DNA of 64,000 bases from Paraconiothyrium sp. Pb-2020. Its lineage: Eukaryota > Ascomycota > Dothideomycetes > Pleosporales > Didymosphaeriaceae. The notes beneath the pieces were generated by a model. The model searched no databases, was not told the DNA's origin, and saw only the letters and a program-made list of their open reading frames with translations. Below, one piece after another: positions 45,194-55,757 of the stretch (its first letter is position 1; every line of letters begins with the position of its first letter). The translations under genes and the position numbers were made by a program. Location: NCBI GenBank assembly GCA_022419385.1, contig JAJUBI010000003.1, forward strand, positions 496,001 through 560,000, given 5' to 3'.

Positions 45194-46058
45194 ATGCGCT
45201 ACGCTGCTGCCTCCTTGACTCTTGCACTTGCCACCGTGCAAGCTGTGCCTCAACTGCTGCCCGGCATTCCGCTCAGCCTTCCCTATATCCCCGTTCTACC
45301 ACTCAAGGGTGTCGCCGATGTTCTAGCTGGCAATGGCTTCAACTCCATCGCCGCTTCTCTGTCAAGTGCCGCACAAAGCCTTGGTGTCAACGCCGACCAG
45401 ATTGGTGCGCTACCCCGAGCGATGACTACCCCAGTGTCACTGACATGCTATAGCCGTTGCGAACACTAAGCTCTCGGGTAATATCTCTATAAACCCACCA
45501 GACAATTTAGGTCCGGTGCTCGACATTATCAGGAGTGCAACCAGTGCATCTACGACTCTTTGGTCATTGGCAACCGACCTAGAGAAGAAGATCTGCTCCG
45601 TGGCTACGTCGGTCAACCAGCAGAACTTCTCAGTTCAGCAAGCCAACCTGATTACAGCGTAAGAACAACTAGCTCCATCTTAAAGCTGTTCTCTTGCTAA
45701 TTATAACTCAGTATCCAAGCACAAGCTGCAGCCATCGCCAAACTCCAGGCGAACATTCAAAACACGGCTGCCGCCGTTGCGAGCCGTATGTTTTCCAATT
45801 CTTTCTATGAGCATATAGCATGTACTGACCAGCTCTGCAGAGGTTTCGGCATTCTCCGACGCCGAGAAGTCCATCATCATCGTGGTACTCCAAGCAATTG
45901 CTGCCGCGGTTGTTGCGGCCAGCGCTCCTCTCAGTACACTTGCCGTTGGGCTGAAGAACACCGGTATCTCCAGCATCACCGATGCAGCCAACGCCCTCGA
46001 CGTTTCGGCAAACGCTCTTGCTATTTTCGCTAGCCGGGCAAACTTCAGCGGGCTATAG
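45194..46058 (+). CDS. Alanine-rich secreted protein (HsbA-like layout)
   Basis: A 235-aa protein from exons 45194-45404, 45454-45658, 45712-45785 and 45841-46058. The start (accATGcgc) begins a signal peptide (MRYAAASLTLALATVQAVP). The mature protein is almost all helix, Ala/Ser/Leu-rich, with heptad-like segments (LDIIRSATSASTTLWSLATD; AAAIAKLQANIQNTAAAVAS; SIIIVVLQAIAAAVVAA) and a single cysteine. Helical, Ala-rich secreted proteins of this length include the fungal hydrophobic-surface-binding (HsbA) and cell-wall galactomannoprotein families; the resemblance is in layout, not a firm motif match. It probably sits at the cell surface. Confidence 0.75.
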
Positions 46059-46364
46059 ATTTCAATGACCGTGCGTGTTGAAAACGATCTTATTTCTATC
46101 TTTCTTCCTTTCTGCAGAGGCTTGCAGTGGCTATGTTTGGGACGCTCCTTAGGACAACAAGAACCCATTGTTCCCTTGACTCGTAGTAATAATCACTAGC
46201 GATGGCCGCGTTCCTCAAAAGTCGCACTGAACTCCTTTCTTCGCTCATCTCCACCATCCATCCAACTGATCTATGTACCATCCCCAATTGCTCTACCCAT
46301 CCTTATCGACCTCGAGACTGCTCCACCCCAAACCGCTCTCACCCCACACCTTCCTGCCCGCCAT
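46059..46364. other. Convergent intergenic region
   Basis: 306 bp between the ends of a plus and a minus gene; presumably both 3' UTRs. Confidence 0.5.
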
Positions 46365-47255
46365 CTAAATCAACCCAGCCTCCCCCGGAATGACAGTCCC
46401 ATTCGCAATCGCCGCCGCATGCCCCCTCGCAATATACCCATACACAGGCAGATACTTATCCAGATACGGCAGCACCTCCTTCGCACCGGGGACATTCCTC
46501 CAGTCTCGCATAAGATCGCAGACGATGGCGAACATGCTGACGAGCTGCACGCCCGCCTGCTGCATGCGGGCGTTCGCCGTGTCACGCACGAGCTGCGAGT
46601 AGGTGCCGCTAGCCTCGATGTTCGCGAAGACGGAGTAGCCTTCTGCGCGGAGGGAGAGGGCGAGGAAGGCAGTGCAGACGTCGGTTGTGATGCCGGCGAC
46701 GATGATTTGTTTCTTGCCGGTGGCTTTTATGGCGGCGCGGAAGTCGGCGTTGTCCCAGGCGCTGGTGGGGTGAGTTAGTGGTTTGCGCGGAAGACATCGT
46801 GATGTGGAGTGGATGGATGGGTAAGACGTACTCAACCTCGCCCTGGCGCTTGATGAGCGGCGCATCGGGGTACATGTCTAGAATCTCCTTTGGCAGAGGG
46901 CCGTTGGGACCTTGCTGTGCAGACGTGGTCATCACGACGGGGAGGTCGAAGAGCTTGCCCAGCTCGGCGTGCGCGAGGATGTTCTCGCGGTAAAGGGTCG
47001 GATCCCAGTCACGGGCAACTTGGTAGAGGCCGACCTGGAGATCGAGGATGAGGAGCATCTAGGTGAGTTAGGTCTATGTTGATGAGGTATAGGGATTATG
47101 AGGCTCACCGAGTCGTTCTTGGATAGACGTTCCCAGGGGACGGCTGCGAGGTGTTAGTAACATGTTGTTGGTGTTGCTTGGGGAGAAGTACCATCGCCGC
47201 GAACAGCGTTGAAGAGCCCAAGAGCCGCGAGGAATATGCTGGATCCAAACTTCAT
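46365..47255 (-). CDS. Secreted isochorismatase-family hydrolase
   Basis: A 240-aa protein from exons 47255-47192, 47143-47109, 47058-46832 and 46761-46365. Exon 1 encodes a signal peptide (MKFGSSIFLAALGLFNAVRG). The cysteine-hydrolase fold follows with Asp39 (LILDLQ) and the nucleophile Cys138 (TTDVCTAF); the catalytic Lys is one of those in the PLPKE or LIKRQGE segments. The GPNGPLPKEI, IKRQGEVDAWDN and AGITTDVC blocks match the YcaC/nicotinamidase-like branch of the family. Family enzymes hydrolyse isochorismate, nicotinamide or related amides. Secreted isochorismatases have been reported to act against plant salicylate synthesis, but this branch is closer to YcaC, whose substrate is unclear. 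Export is the unusual point. Confidence 0.88.
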
Positions 47256-48337
47256 CTTTGGGTATGCTTGATGCTCAGTCACTCTGTGCGATGCTGAAGG
47301 AGCTGGTTGGAATGGCTTGGTGGTCAGCTCATCGAAGATGCAAAGGCCTACTTATACTTCTTCAGCCATCTACTCTCTTCTCCTGTAGTTGCTCTCTTCA
47401 AAGCATCCCGTAATCATCGCCATGGCTTCGAGTACGGCTCTTTCCGCTAACCCGGCAGACCTTGACTTTTCGTGCCACTTTCGCCGTGTCCAGGTTGTTG
47501 TTTCTTAGTGTGCCTTGCACAACATCCCCTACGAACATATGCATGCAAGGCTCGATATCCCATACTGACTAACAGGTTGGTCACTTACTGCTCTCAGGCC
47601 TCTTCTCCGATTGGCCACATCCACCCGAGACCTCGTGTAACAACCGCCCATCTCCTACGCCGGGCCGCTAGACTACGGGGCAACGACCTACTCAATCTCG
47701 CGGAACGTGCATACTCCACGAGAGCAACAATATGCCATCCTCAAAGCGGTCTTTGTTAACTTCCCGCGTGAAAGAAACGGCCCGCGACGTTGCGGGTAGC
47801 GCCTCGCTTGCAATAAGAACCCCTGCTCCTTTAACAGGATTTAATGCGGCTCTGGTGCTAACACCGCGCCGTCAGCCATTACTCACCCATTTGATAGCCA
47901 TCGCCAAGCGGTCTTGCAGCCTCGTGCCTGCAAAACTGGAACATTAACGTTCGCTTAGGTCATGGCTTGAACCCAGCAGCGTGTGAGGGGTCGGGAAACG
48001 TTAGTAACGGATGACAATCGATGTACAAACTCTGAAGAGGGGCTCTGCAGCATCGTAAACGTGTGCACGTCTCCACTTTGAACATAATGATAGGATAAAT
48101 CTTTGAAATCGAGCATCGCGCGATCCGAGAGGCGGTCTTGTGCAGTGCTCCAGACCCGGCAGGCGAACGATCAATGCTCCATGGACTGCGTTAGTAAGCG
48201 AGCTAAAACGTCACAAACAAGCTGGGCACGAATCTTTTCTCATGAAGCTTGCTTTGCGACGCGATGATCTTGTATCAACTATTGATTCAAAGCTTTTTAC
48301 CACCTAACGGCCAAGTTGTAATGACCTACTCAGCCAT
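47256..48337. other. Intergenic, no gene recognised
   Basis: About 1.1 kb between two minus-strand secreted-protein genes. Only short frames. Confidence 0.4.
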
Positions 48338-49722
48338 TCAAGCGCCTAACCCATTCGCTGCTAGCCACTTCTGCACATACTCATTGCCAGCGGTAGAATT
48401 GTAATGTGCATTGATTCCGTGTCCGCTGTTCGGCTGGATGTATGCTTCAAACACATTCGCATTCGGGAAACTTTTCTTGACCTGGGCCGGAATGCTAGGC
48501 GCAACTCCACCAGTGGCGTAGCAGTCCAATCCACAGAATGGCTCATCATTCTCTCCGGTGAAGACGATGACAGGACCGCTGAACGAGGACATCATTGGAG
48601 CTGAACCAGCCGTAAGAAGCTCACCAATTGTGACGGGCTGCTTGGTCTGCTCTGTAATGACGCCCAGACCAATATCGTAGGCGCCATAACGGAGGAAAAC
48701 AAACTGGTTAGCGGTTAGATCACTATGGGTGAGGTAGCCGCTTGGGTAGTTGAGGCGTTGCTGGTCAGTCACGTTCCACCCATTGACGATGTTGCCGACC
48801 TCGGTAGTTGCGATGTCATTCCATATGTCGTCGGTCGAAGCGTCAACACCACCTCTCTCTAACAACGTCTGGAGAGCTTGAACGAGGCCGCTGTTCGTCA
48901 TCGAGCCGTTGGATATCGACTGCAGGCCGTTGTTTGATGCGTTTCCAAGGCGAAGAGGTTGATTCAGGCGCGCGCTGTGCAAATTCCAAGCCGCCACAGT
49001 TTGGGAGGGTAGGAAAGTGCCGTTTGCAGAGTACCCAGTGAGGACGAGACCATCGGTGTTGTTCGGATACAACGCCGACAACCAGTAGGACTGAATCGAG
49101 CCAAATGAGTGGCCGACGTGGATGACCTTGCTGTAGTGGTTCTTGATCTCTGGAATCTTTCCGGCTCGCAGCAAGGTAGTAACAGCGTTCAAGGCCTCCA
49201 CTTCATTCTGAGCTTGGATTACATTGATCGGGTCACCGTGTGATGAGTTGCCGATGCCCAAACGATCGATAGCAAGGGTACTGTATCCAGCCTCGTTCGC
49301 TACTTTGGCATAGCTGTAGTTGTAGTTGTTGTAGGACAAGTCCCAATATCTGCGTGTCTGTCAGTCTTCTAAGGCCTCGACTCGCTTGAGGGCATTACGC
49401 ACGTCTTGTCGAAGCCAATGCCATGAGACAATATCTGGATGGTGGACCCTGTTCCACTGTCGGGCTGGCAGTATTTTGCTGATATCTTGTATTTGCCCTG
49501 TACCGTTGCATATCCTTTCAAAACTTTCGCGGAATAGTTGCGTCCTTGTTGGCTGAATTGTTGCGCAAAATCAGTGACCTCGAGATTGGACTCAGCGGGG
49601 ATATCGGGGAAGACGCCTTGTCGCGAAGATATCTCGATAGGTATGCTGAAGTTAGAGCAGGTCCTCGCGGCAGCGAAGCTAGCCAACAGAAGGGTGCTGA
49701 GCGACGTAGCGGGCACCATCAT
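48338..49722 (-). CDS. Secreted alpha/beta hydrolase
   Basis: A 443-aa protein from exons 49722-49403 and 49349-48338 (53-nt intron, GTGCGT...CAG, splitting a Thr codon). A signal peptide (MMVPATSLSTLLLASFAAA) precedes a catalytic domain with the oxyanion region ILSHGIGFDKTYWD, a strand-loop AIDRLGIGNS, and the nucleophile elbow GHSFGS (Ser188). An Asp/Glu near TGENDEPF and a His in SGHGINAHYN (close to the C-terminus) complete a likely triad. Many N-glycosylation sites are present. Substrate unknown: this group of fungal secreted hydrolases includes esterase- and epoxide-hydrolase-like members. All expected catalytic residues are present. Confidence 0.88.
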
Positions 49723-51245
49723 AAGTCTCTAATTGAGGAGGATTACACTCGGTGGGAAATCCTAACTCACGAAAAAGCTAAGGCAAAGGTTCAATCGGTC
49801 TTATAGCCTCTGAAATAGTCTTATAAAGTCCATCATCGGGAATAAGTTTCGTCAGAATGCGTCAATATCCAGCCGCATATCGGCATTTGATTTGAATTCG
49901 CGTGCAAGGATCACAAGCATCGTCGACACTAGGCTTGACGATGGAAGTACCAAATTGTTCGCGCAATGGTAATCGTCCTGATTGATGCCGTGTGACCAAT
50001 AAGCGAATCGTGGCGAACGGAGACGAAAGATCCCGCAAAGGGAGCTAAACCAAACCGTCTGTATGCAAGTTAACCTTATGGCCCGGGTAATGGTGCCAGT
50101 AAGGCTATGGGCTCTCGCCCTGAGATGTCGTCATGGGGCTACTTTAGTCTGATCTTCAGCCCTAGATTTGGAAGCATGGTGTTGAGTCCGCGGGGTTCCG
50201 ATGTTCGCTAGTGTGGAATGGCCGTTAGGCAGACGGATGTCGAAAGGGGAAACAATCGTTTGGACGCAGGTGCTGTGTCGCTGTGCAATCAAGTGTACAG
50301 CTTGAAGTACCGCTGCAATACCACCAGTCTCTACAAGGTTGTACCGTGACTACAGCCTTTGGCTCCATATGTTGTGTTAGGCCCTGGCAGATCGCCTCTC
50401 CGAACTATTGGGGGCGTCAAAGGAGTACTTACCGACGCGCATCAAACTTTAAGCGGGTACACTGCTGGAGCGGTGTAAACGGTGCGTTGTTGTGAGCACA
50501 AGAGAAGGAAAATCGTGAAACAGCTGGTCATGAAACGGAATGATGATTGTTTGAAGCGTTTCCATGGGTCCGCTGTAACAGTCCGAACCAGATTGAGACA
50601 AACAGACACCGGTATTCACAGAAGAGATGGCTGGGTTGCTGGGTGGGGTGTCGGGAGGCCTGGAGGCGACGAAGGCCTGAGGAAGCCGCACGCGCTAACC
50701 TCCAGCTGCGGAAGGGACGAGAGCCAGCGGCGCCTTCCAACCTCAACGCGCAAAGTACAACCTCACTCCTCGCAGCCATCTCCTACCAATCTGCCCTCTG
50801 AACCTCGAGGCAAGCATCTCCAACCATCTACCAAACGAACAGACCCAAGAGAGCGCAACAATGACATCATGAAGTCCCTGGGCCAAAGCGCGAGTCCAGG
50901 TTAGCGCGCGGGCGAACTCACCACCGACTATGCGAAGCCTCCACTCTGTGATTGGTTGAGCATGCATCGCAGCAGCTTCAATTCAGTCTCGCGATGGGTC
51001 ACAGTAACCTCCACTCGCTTGAAATGACTGCTGAAAAGGGCATACTTGCGCGTCGGAAGGATTCTCTGCTTTTCGCACATTATCTCCGTGCGAACAAGAT
51101 GTCGCTTATATACCACAAGGTTTCTCATCTGAAGAGAAGACATCTCATACGAATTCCGAATTAACAATCCTAGGGGTGCCATCTTAATCCGATTACACGA
51201 GTGTTGAGCCAGGAACACATATCTTCGCTGTCTGCAACCCCGACA
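49723..51245. other. Divergent intergenic region, no gene recognised
   Basis: About 1.5 kb. Open frames at 50482-50904 on both strands are Arg/Ser/Pro-rich with no support. Confidence 0.4.
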
Positions 51246-52229
51246 ATGGTCGACCTCACCACAGTCAAGACGTCAAACACAAACCTGCCCTCCCACCTCA
51301 TAGCCGTATTCGTAGGCGGCACCTCAGGCATAGGCCTCTACACCCTCCTCGCCCTCGCCCGCCACTGCGCGCACCCAACAATATACTTCATCGGCCGCTC
51401 CCAACCAGCCGCCGACCGCATCCTAACCGACCTCCGCACTCTCAACCCCAAAGGCACATACAAGTTCATCCCCTCCGACGTCGCCCTCATCAAAAACGTC
51501 GACGCCGTCTGCGAAGAGATAAAAAGGGATGAGAAGTATATCAACATACTGGTTCAAAGTCAAGGCACAATGTCCACCGGCCAAGAAACCACCGAAAACA
51601 TGCACGCCACCGCCTCCCTCGTCCTCCACTCGCGCATGCGCTTCCAGCTCAACCTCCTCCCGCTCTTACAAGCCGCACCCGGCCTGAAGCGCGTGGTCTC
51701 CATCTTCACAGGCACCAAGGAAGGACCCATCACCGCGACTGAGCTGCAGATGCGCTCGCTGAGGAATCCGCTCAAGGCACGGGGCCAGGCGGCGAGCGCG
51801 GTTACGCTGTTGCTCGAGGAGGCGCAGCGTAGGGCGAAGGATGTGGGCTTCGTGCATACGTACCCTGGGTTCGTGAGTACGGGAATTGGAAGGGATTTTG
51901 GGATGGTGGCGAGGATGGTGGCGAAGGTGGCGGAGACGGTGGTTAGGCCATGGTTATATGTACCTGAGAAGGAGAGTGGGGAGAGGAACTTGTGGCTTGC
52001 TACGAGTGGGAGGTTTGCTCCGGAGGAAGGGGGCAAGGGGGTGGATGCGGCTGTGGGCACGGATGGGAAGGTGGGAAGTGGGGTATATACTGTTGATGAG
52101 AAGGGGGAAAGTGGTGGTGAGGCGGTTCTGAAGGTACTGCGGGAATTGCGAGAGCAAAAGAAGGACGAGTGGGTGTGGGACGAGATTCGCAAAGAATTAG
52201 TCAGGATCACGGGGAAGGAGAGTCTGTGA
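51246..52229 (+). CDS. Atypical SDR / Rossmann-fold oxidoreductase
   Basis: A 327-aa single-exon protein; I start it at 51246 (acaATGgtc), 15 codons inside the longest frame. It has the glycine-rich loop VGGTSGIG near residues 22-29, followed by IGRS and PSDVALIKNVD like an SDR. The usual NNAG is replaced by SQGT, and no YxxxK is visible where expected; the region reads RVVSIFTGTKEG. That suggests either a changed catalytic set or a non-catalytic NAD(P)-binding protein. The C-terminal third (about 260-327) is Gly/Glu/Lys-rich. Genes of this type are often found next to oxidoreductases in fungal clusters. Its stop lies 28 bp from the end of the neighbouring FAD oxidoreductase gene, so the transcripts converge or overlap. 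Confidence 0.8.
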   Translation: MVDLTTVKTSNTNLPSHLIAVFVGGTSGIGLYTLLALARHCAHPTIYFIGRSQPAADRILTDLRTLNPKGTYKFIPSDVALIKNVDAVCEEIKRDEKYINILVQSQGTMSTGQETTENMHATASLVLHSRMRFQLNLLPLLQAAPGLKRVVSIFTGTKEGPITATELQMRSLRNPLKARGQAASAVTLLLEEAQRRAKDVGFVHTYPGFVSTGIGRDFGMVARMVAKVAETVVRPWLYVPEKESGERNLWLATSGRFAPEEGGKGVDAAVGTDGKVGSGVYTVDEKGESGGEAVLKVLRELREQKKDEWVWDEIRKELVRITGKESL

Positions 52230-52256
52230 AGATATTCCTTCTCATTGTAATAATGT

Positions 52257-53771
52257 TCACGCTGATTTTTTCTTATTCAGCATATAATCGCCCCCTCTTA
52301 CCGCTTTATACACCCCATACACACCCTTGAGTAGCTCACTCTTCCAGACCAGCCTCTTGAGCAAGCCCTTAATGCCCGTTCCGAAATATCGTTTCACTCC
52401 CCTGTCCTTGACTTTGTCCCAGATACTCGGCAAACTCCCCGCGTGAAACTTTTCCCTTAATCTATCGTACGTCTCGCGGTCGTAGATAGACCACCACTCG
52501 TCCTCCGTATAGAACACGCGCGAATATAGCCACTTCAACCCACCCAGCTCCTGGACCTTACCCTCGATCTCGCGATTCGCGCGGACGTACTCAGCTTCAG
52601 TCGACGGGTAGGGTCCCCACACCCCCACGTTGATATACTCGCCCTCGTACGCCGCGCCCTGTGGTTTCCCCGGTACATCACCTCTAAACGCCTTTGGATG
52701 TCCCATGCTCGTTCTCCCGTCCTTGCGTACTGGACACAACCACAGCGGGTAGATGCCAAACTTCTCGTCGACGTAGGTAGCGAAGGCCGCTGCATTTGGC
52801 GCGGGGAAGGCTACGTCGTGGATGATGTAGCGGTCTGTGTGGCTGCTGGCGTGGAGGGCGTGGTACATGATGCGTGTGTGCATGAGGTAGTCGAGGAGGA
52901 GGCGGGTGAGCCAGGTGAAGGGGAAGAGGAAGTGGCGGAAGGCGTACATGCCCATCCAGAAGGCGGCGCGGTCGTAGCGAAAGAGGTAGTCTTGAATCGG
53001 GACGAGCTCTGTTGTGGGGGTGGGGAGGGAGGAGAGGCGGTTGGCGTGGAGGTAGAACCAGGGGTCCCAGGGGCGAGAAAAGGTACGGAGTGGGAGGGTT
53101 GAAGAGGGAGATTGAGAGCTGAGACGCCCGCTCACGACGACGCCTGAGGTGCGGGAAAAGAGGATGCCGTCGATGTAGTCTGCGTCTCCCTTCTTCGTTT
53201 CTTGTTGTATCTTCTGCATGGCGGAGGAGATGGAAGTCGTCGGGTGGTAAGTAACCTCGACGTGCGACTTCAAGTCGATGAGCTTCAACTCCACGCATGT
53301 GAGCACCCCCAGCGTTCCAAAGCTCCCTCTTAACCCTTCGAATAACTCTTGGTTCTCCTTCTCCGAAGCCCGCACTAGATCCCCGTTGGCAAGGACAACT
53401 TCCGCACTGAGCACCGTTCGGTCGAAAAATCCATACTTGAAACTACTACTCTCCCCCGCGGTACCGACGAAACCCCCGCCCACTGTGATTCCAGGGAACT
53501 CCATGACGACGGGCGGCAACAAGCCTACCTTCATCGTTTCGCGGACGAGGGCATCCATGGGAACATTGGGCTCGACGATGGCCACCTTGGTGGCAGGGTC
53601 AATAGAGAGTACGTTGTTAAGGGCGCTGACATCCACAATCGAGGCGCGATCAAAGCCAGCATGGCGTGTGGAGTTTGTGCTTCCATGATACACGCGGAAT
53701 GCGGTTTTTGTGGTGTAGAAATGGGATATGAGAGAGCGGATGCGCTCGACAGCGGATTGATGTCCGTCCAT
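52257..53771 (-). CDS. FAD-dependent oxidoreductase, delta(24)-sterol reductase-like
   Basis: A 504-aa single-exon protein; the ATG at 53771 (MDGHQSAVERIRS) is preferred to one 44 codons upstream because its paralogue starts at the matching place. The N-terminal FAD-binding type-4 domain has EPNVPMDALV and ITVGGGFVGTAGESSSFKYG. The rest matches DHCR24/DWARF1-type proteins: DPWFYLHA, a hydrophobic LFPFTWLTRLLLDYLMHTRI stretch, PLWLCP and FYTEDEWWSIYD...LREKFHAGSLPSIWDKV. DHCR24 reduces the C24 double bond of sterols at the ER. Fungal ergosterol synthesis uses Erg4 (C24(28)) instead, so in fungi these proteins probably act on other substrates. It is divergent from its paralogue across 423 bp. 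Confidence 0.88.
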   Translation of the reverse strand: MDGHQSAVERIRSLISHFYTTKTAFRVYHGSTNSTRHAGFDRASIVDVSALNNVLSIDPATKVAIVEPNVPMDALVRETMKVGLLPPVVMEFPGITVGGGFVGTAGESSSFKYGFFDRTVLSAEVVLANGDLVRASEKENQELFEGLRGSFGTLGVLTCVELKLIDLKSHVEVTYHPTTSISSAMQKIQQETKKGDADYIDGILFSRTSGVVVSGRLSSQSPSSTLPLRTFSRPWDPWFYLHANRLSSLPTPTTELVPIQDYLFRYDRAAFWMGMYAFRHFLFPFTWLTRLLLDYLMHTRIMYHALHASSHTDRYIIHDVAFPAPNAAAFATYVDEKFGIYPLWLCPVRKDGRTSMGHPKAFRGDVPGKPQGAAYEGEYINVGVWGPYPSTEAEYVRANREIEGKVQELGGLKWLYSRVFYTEDEWWSIYDRETYDRLREKFHAGSLPSIWDKVKDRGVKRYFGTGIKGLLKRLVWKSELLKGVYGVYKAVRGGDYMLNKKKSA

Positions 53772-54194
53772 GTTATCCTTCCAAACTGCGGCTGTCGGAA
53801 AATTCGGCTCCTGGTTTGCTATCGAATGTAGATATGCATCGTGAAAGCGCAGGATTGTGAAGGTTGTCAGGCTAGTGCATCGAGTTGTAGAACCCGAGTA
53901 CATTGTGGCTAAGCGAGCCTACGAAGCTGGTGTCTTAGCATGTGGAGCTCGTTCCGTGACTTCCGAGAAACATGCGATGACGTCCCAAAACAAAGAGGGA
54001 AAGTGCATATGATGAGGCTCTGCGGACGGAGACGGTAAGCGCGATTGATGTTGTGCTTACGACGTACTTCAGCTGTCAATGCCCATCACAAATGGCCGCG
54101 CCAAAGCAGCCACATCTTACTTCGCGTCGTATCGTTTGACAGTATTTCTACCTGTTTTCTTGCAGTTCTTCTATTACCGTAGATTAGCTTTGTA
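53772..54194. promoter_or_regulatory. Divergent promoter of the FAD oxidoreductase pair
   Basis: 423 bp between the starts of the two paralogues, so they may be co-regulated. No defined operator is seen. Confidence 0.5.
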
Positions 54195-55757
54195 ATGGAG
54201 GCGCACAAAGAAAAGGTAGCGCAGATCGCAGCGCAGGTCCGAGCCTTCCAACGTTCCTCAACACCGTTTCGCATCTACCACGGCAGCACGCTTTCAACGC
54301 GAGATTCTGTACGAAAACGAAACGAGATCATAGATACGAGCAGGCTCAATCATGTTCTACAGTTTAACAAGCAGGAGAAGACAGTGTTGGTGGAGCCGAA
54401 TGTTCCGATGGACGCGTTGGTAGATGCGACTTTGCGCGAAGGCCTATTGCCGAAGGTTGTGATGGAGTTGCCAAACATCACTGTAGGGGGTGGATTTGCT
54501 GGAACATCTGGAGAATCGAGTTCGTTCCGGTATGGCTTGTTTGACAGGTCTGCAAAGGCCATTGAGGTGGTTCTGGGTAACGGGGACATCGTATGGGCGA
54601 CGTGCAACCGCGAGGACCCGCACCGCGACCTCTTCTTCTCGTGCGCCGGAAGTTGTGGGTCGCTTGGGGTTGTCACTCTCCTGGAGATGGAGCTCATCGA
54701 TGCGAAGCCCTATGTCGAGTTAGAGTATAGAGTGGTTGGCAATGTACACGAGGCTGTGGGTGTGCTGCAGGAGGTCGAGCAAGATCCTAGTATCGATTAC
54801 ATTGACGGCATCCTATACTCAATGAACAGCGGGGTGATTATGGTCGGTAGACTAACAGCTGAGCCGATACTAGGTGAGTTTGCATGGCAAATGTTGCATG
54901 CGTACTTACTCCTTGCAGGTCGTGTTCAATGTTTCGACAAAGCCTCGGATCCCTGGTTCTATTTGCACGCTGAACAAATTCTCAAGCACAGGAAAGACGG
55001 CGAGAAGCCCTACAAGGAAAGCATACCAGTTAAGTCGTACTTCTTCCGGTACGATCGCGGAGTCTTCTGGGGAGGCGCGATCGCCTTCAAGTACTTCGTT
55101 ACACCTTTCAATGACTTCACACGAAGGCTCCTAGATCCGTACATGTATAGCAGGACGATGATACATGCATTGCACCGTTCTGGTATCTCCTCGCAAGCGA
55201 TCATACAGGATTTGGGTGTTCCGTATGAGAGCGCAGAGGCTTTCATCAAGTGGACCGACGAGAAGACTGGTTTCTGGCCTTTATGGCTTTGTCCGGTCAA
55301 GGCACCGCCACGAGACGAGTGCAGTTTTTCAATAGCCAATGTCGACCCCGAAACAATGGTCCTGGATATCGGTATCTGGGGCATGGGCCCAAAGGATCCT
55401 CAAAAGTTCATTGCGCTCAACCGGGAGTTTGAAGCCAAAGTAGCAGAGCTTGGGGGAATTAAATGTCTGTACGCGCACGCGTACTACACCGAGGACGAAT
55501 TTTGGCGGATATACGACGAGAAGAAATACACAGACCTGAGGCGAAAGTACCATGCCGACTCGCTGCCGAGCATCTTCGACAAAGTGAAGGTCGACCTGCA
55601 AGGCGTCGCGGGGCCGGAGGTTTTACAAGGACAAGAGACTTGGGGCCAATGGACGAATCGGAAGTTCTGGGGAACATGGCCACTCGGCGGCCTCTACGGC
55701 GTGGCCAGCGCGACCAAGGGGTTGTTCATGGAAAGCGACTTTCTACTGAGGAAGTAG
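54195..55757 (+). CDS. FAD-dependent oxidoreductase, paralogue of the neighbour
   Basis: Same family as the gene to the left: EPNVPMDALV, NITVGGGFAGTSGESSSFRYG, SDPWFYLHAE, PLWLCPVK and YYTEDEFWRIYDEKKY...LRRKYHADSLPSIFDKV. The frame is open through 520 codons, but 54874-54918 is a consensus 45-nt intron (GTGAGT...TACTTAC...TTGCAG) that keeps the frame. Splicing removes a 15-residue insertion absent from the paralogue and gives 505 aa, so I favour exons 54195-54873 and 54919-55757. The start (gtaATGgag) is supported by alignment with the paralogue. FAD is probably bound by the SSSFRYG region. Substrate unknown. Confidence 0.88.
   Translation: MEAHKEKVAQIAAQVRAFQRSSTPFRIYHGSTLSTRDSVRKRNEIIDTSRLNHVLQFNKQEKTVLVEPNVPMDALVDATLREGLLPKVVMELPNITVGGGFAGTSGESSSFRYGLFDRSAKAIEVVLGNGDIVWATCNREDPHRDLFFSCAGSCGSLGVVTLLEMELIDAKPYVELEYRVVGNVHEAVGVLQEVEQDPSIDYIDGILYSMNSGVIMVGRLTAEPILGEFAWQMLHAYLLLAGRVQCFDKASDPWFYLHAEQILKHRKDGEKPYKESIPVKSYFFRYDRGVFWGGAIAFKYFVTPFNDFTRRLLDPYMYSRTMIHALHRSGISSQAIIQDLGVPYESAEAFIKWTDEKTGFWPLWLCPVKAPPRDECSFSIANVDPETMVLDIGIWGMGPKDPQKFIALNREFEAKVAELGGIKCLYAHAYYTEDEFWRIYDEKKYTDLRRKYHADSLPSIFDKVKVDLQGVAGPEVLQGQETWGQWTNRKFWGTWPLGGLYGVASATKGLFMESDFLLRK
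54874..54918 (+). other. Probable 45-nt in-frame intron
   Basis: GTGAGT donor, TACTTAC-type branch site and TTGCAG acceptor; 45 nt with no stop in frame. The paralogue has no matching 15-residue insert. Confidence 0.7.

Noticed and set aside
49723..51245. Frames at 50482-50904 on both strands
   Set aside because: Mutually overlapping and Arg/Ser-rich; no start context or splice support.
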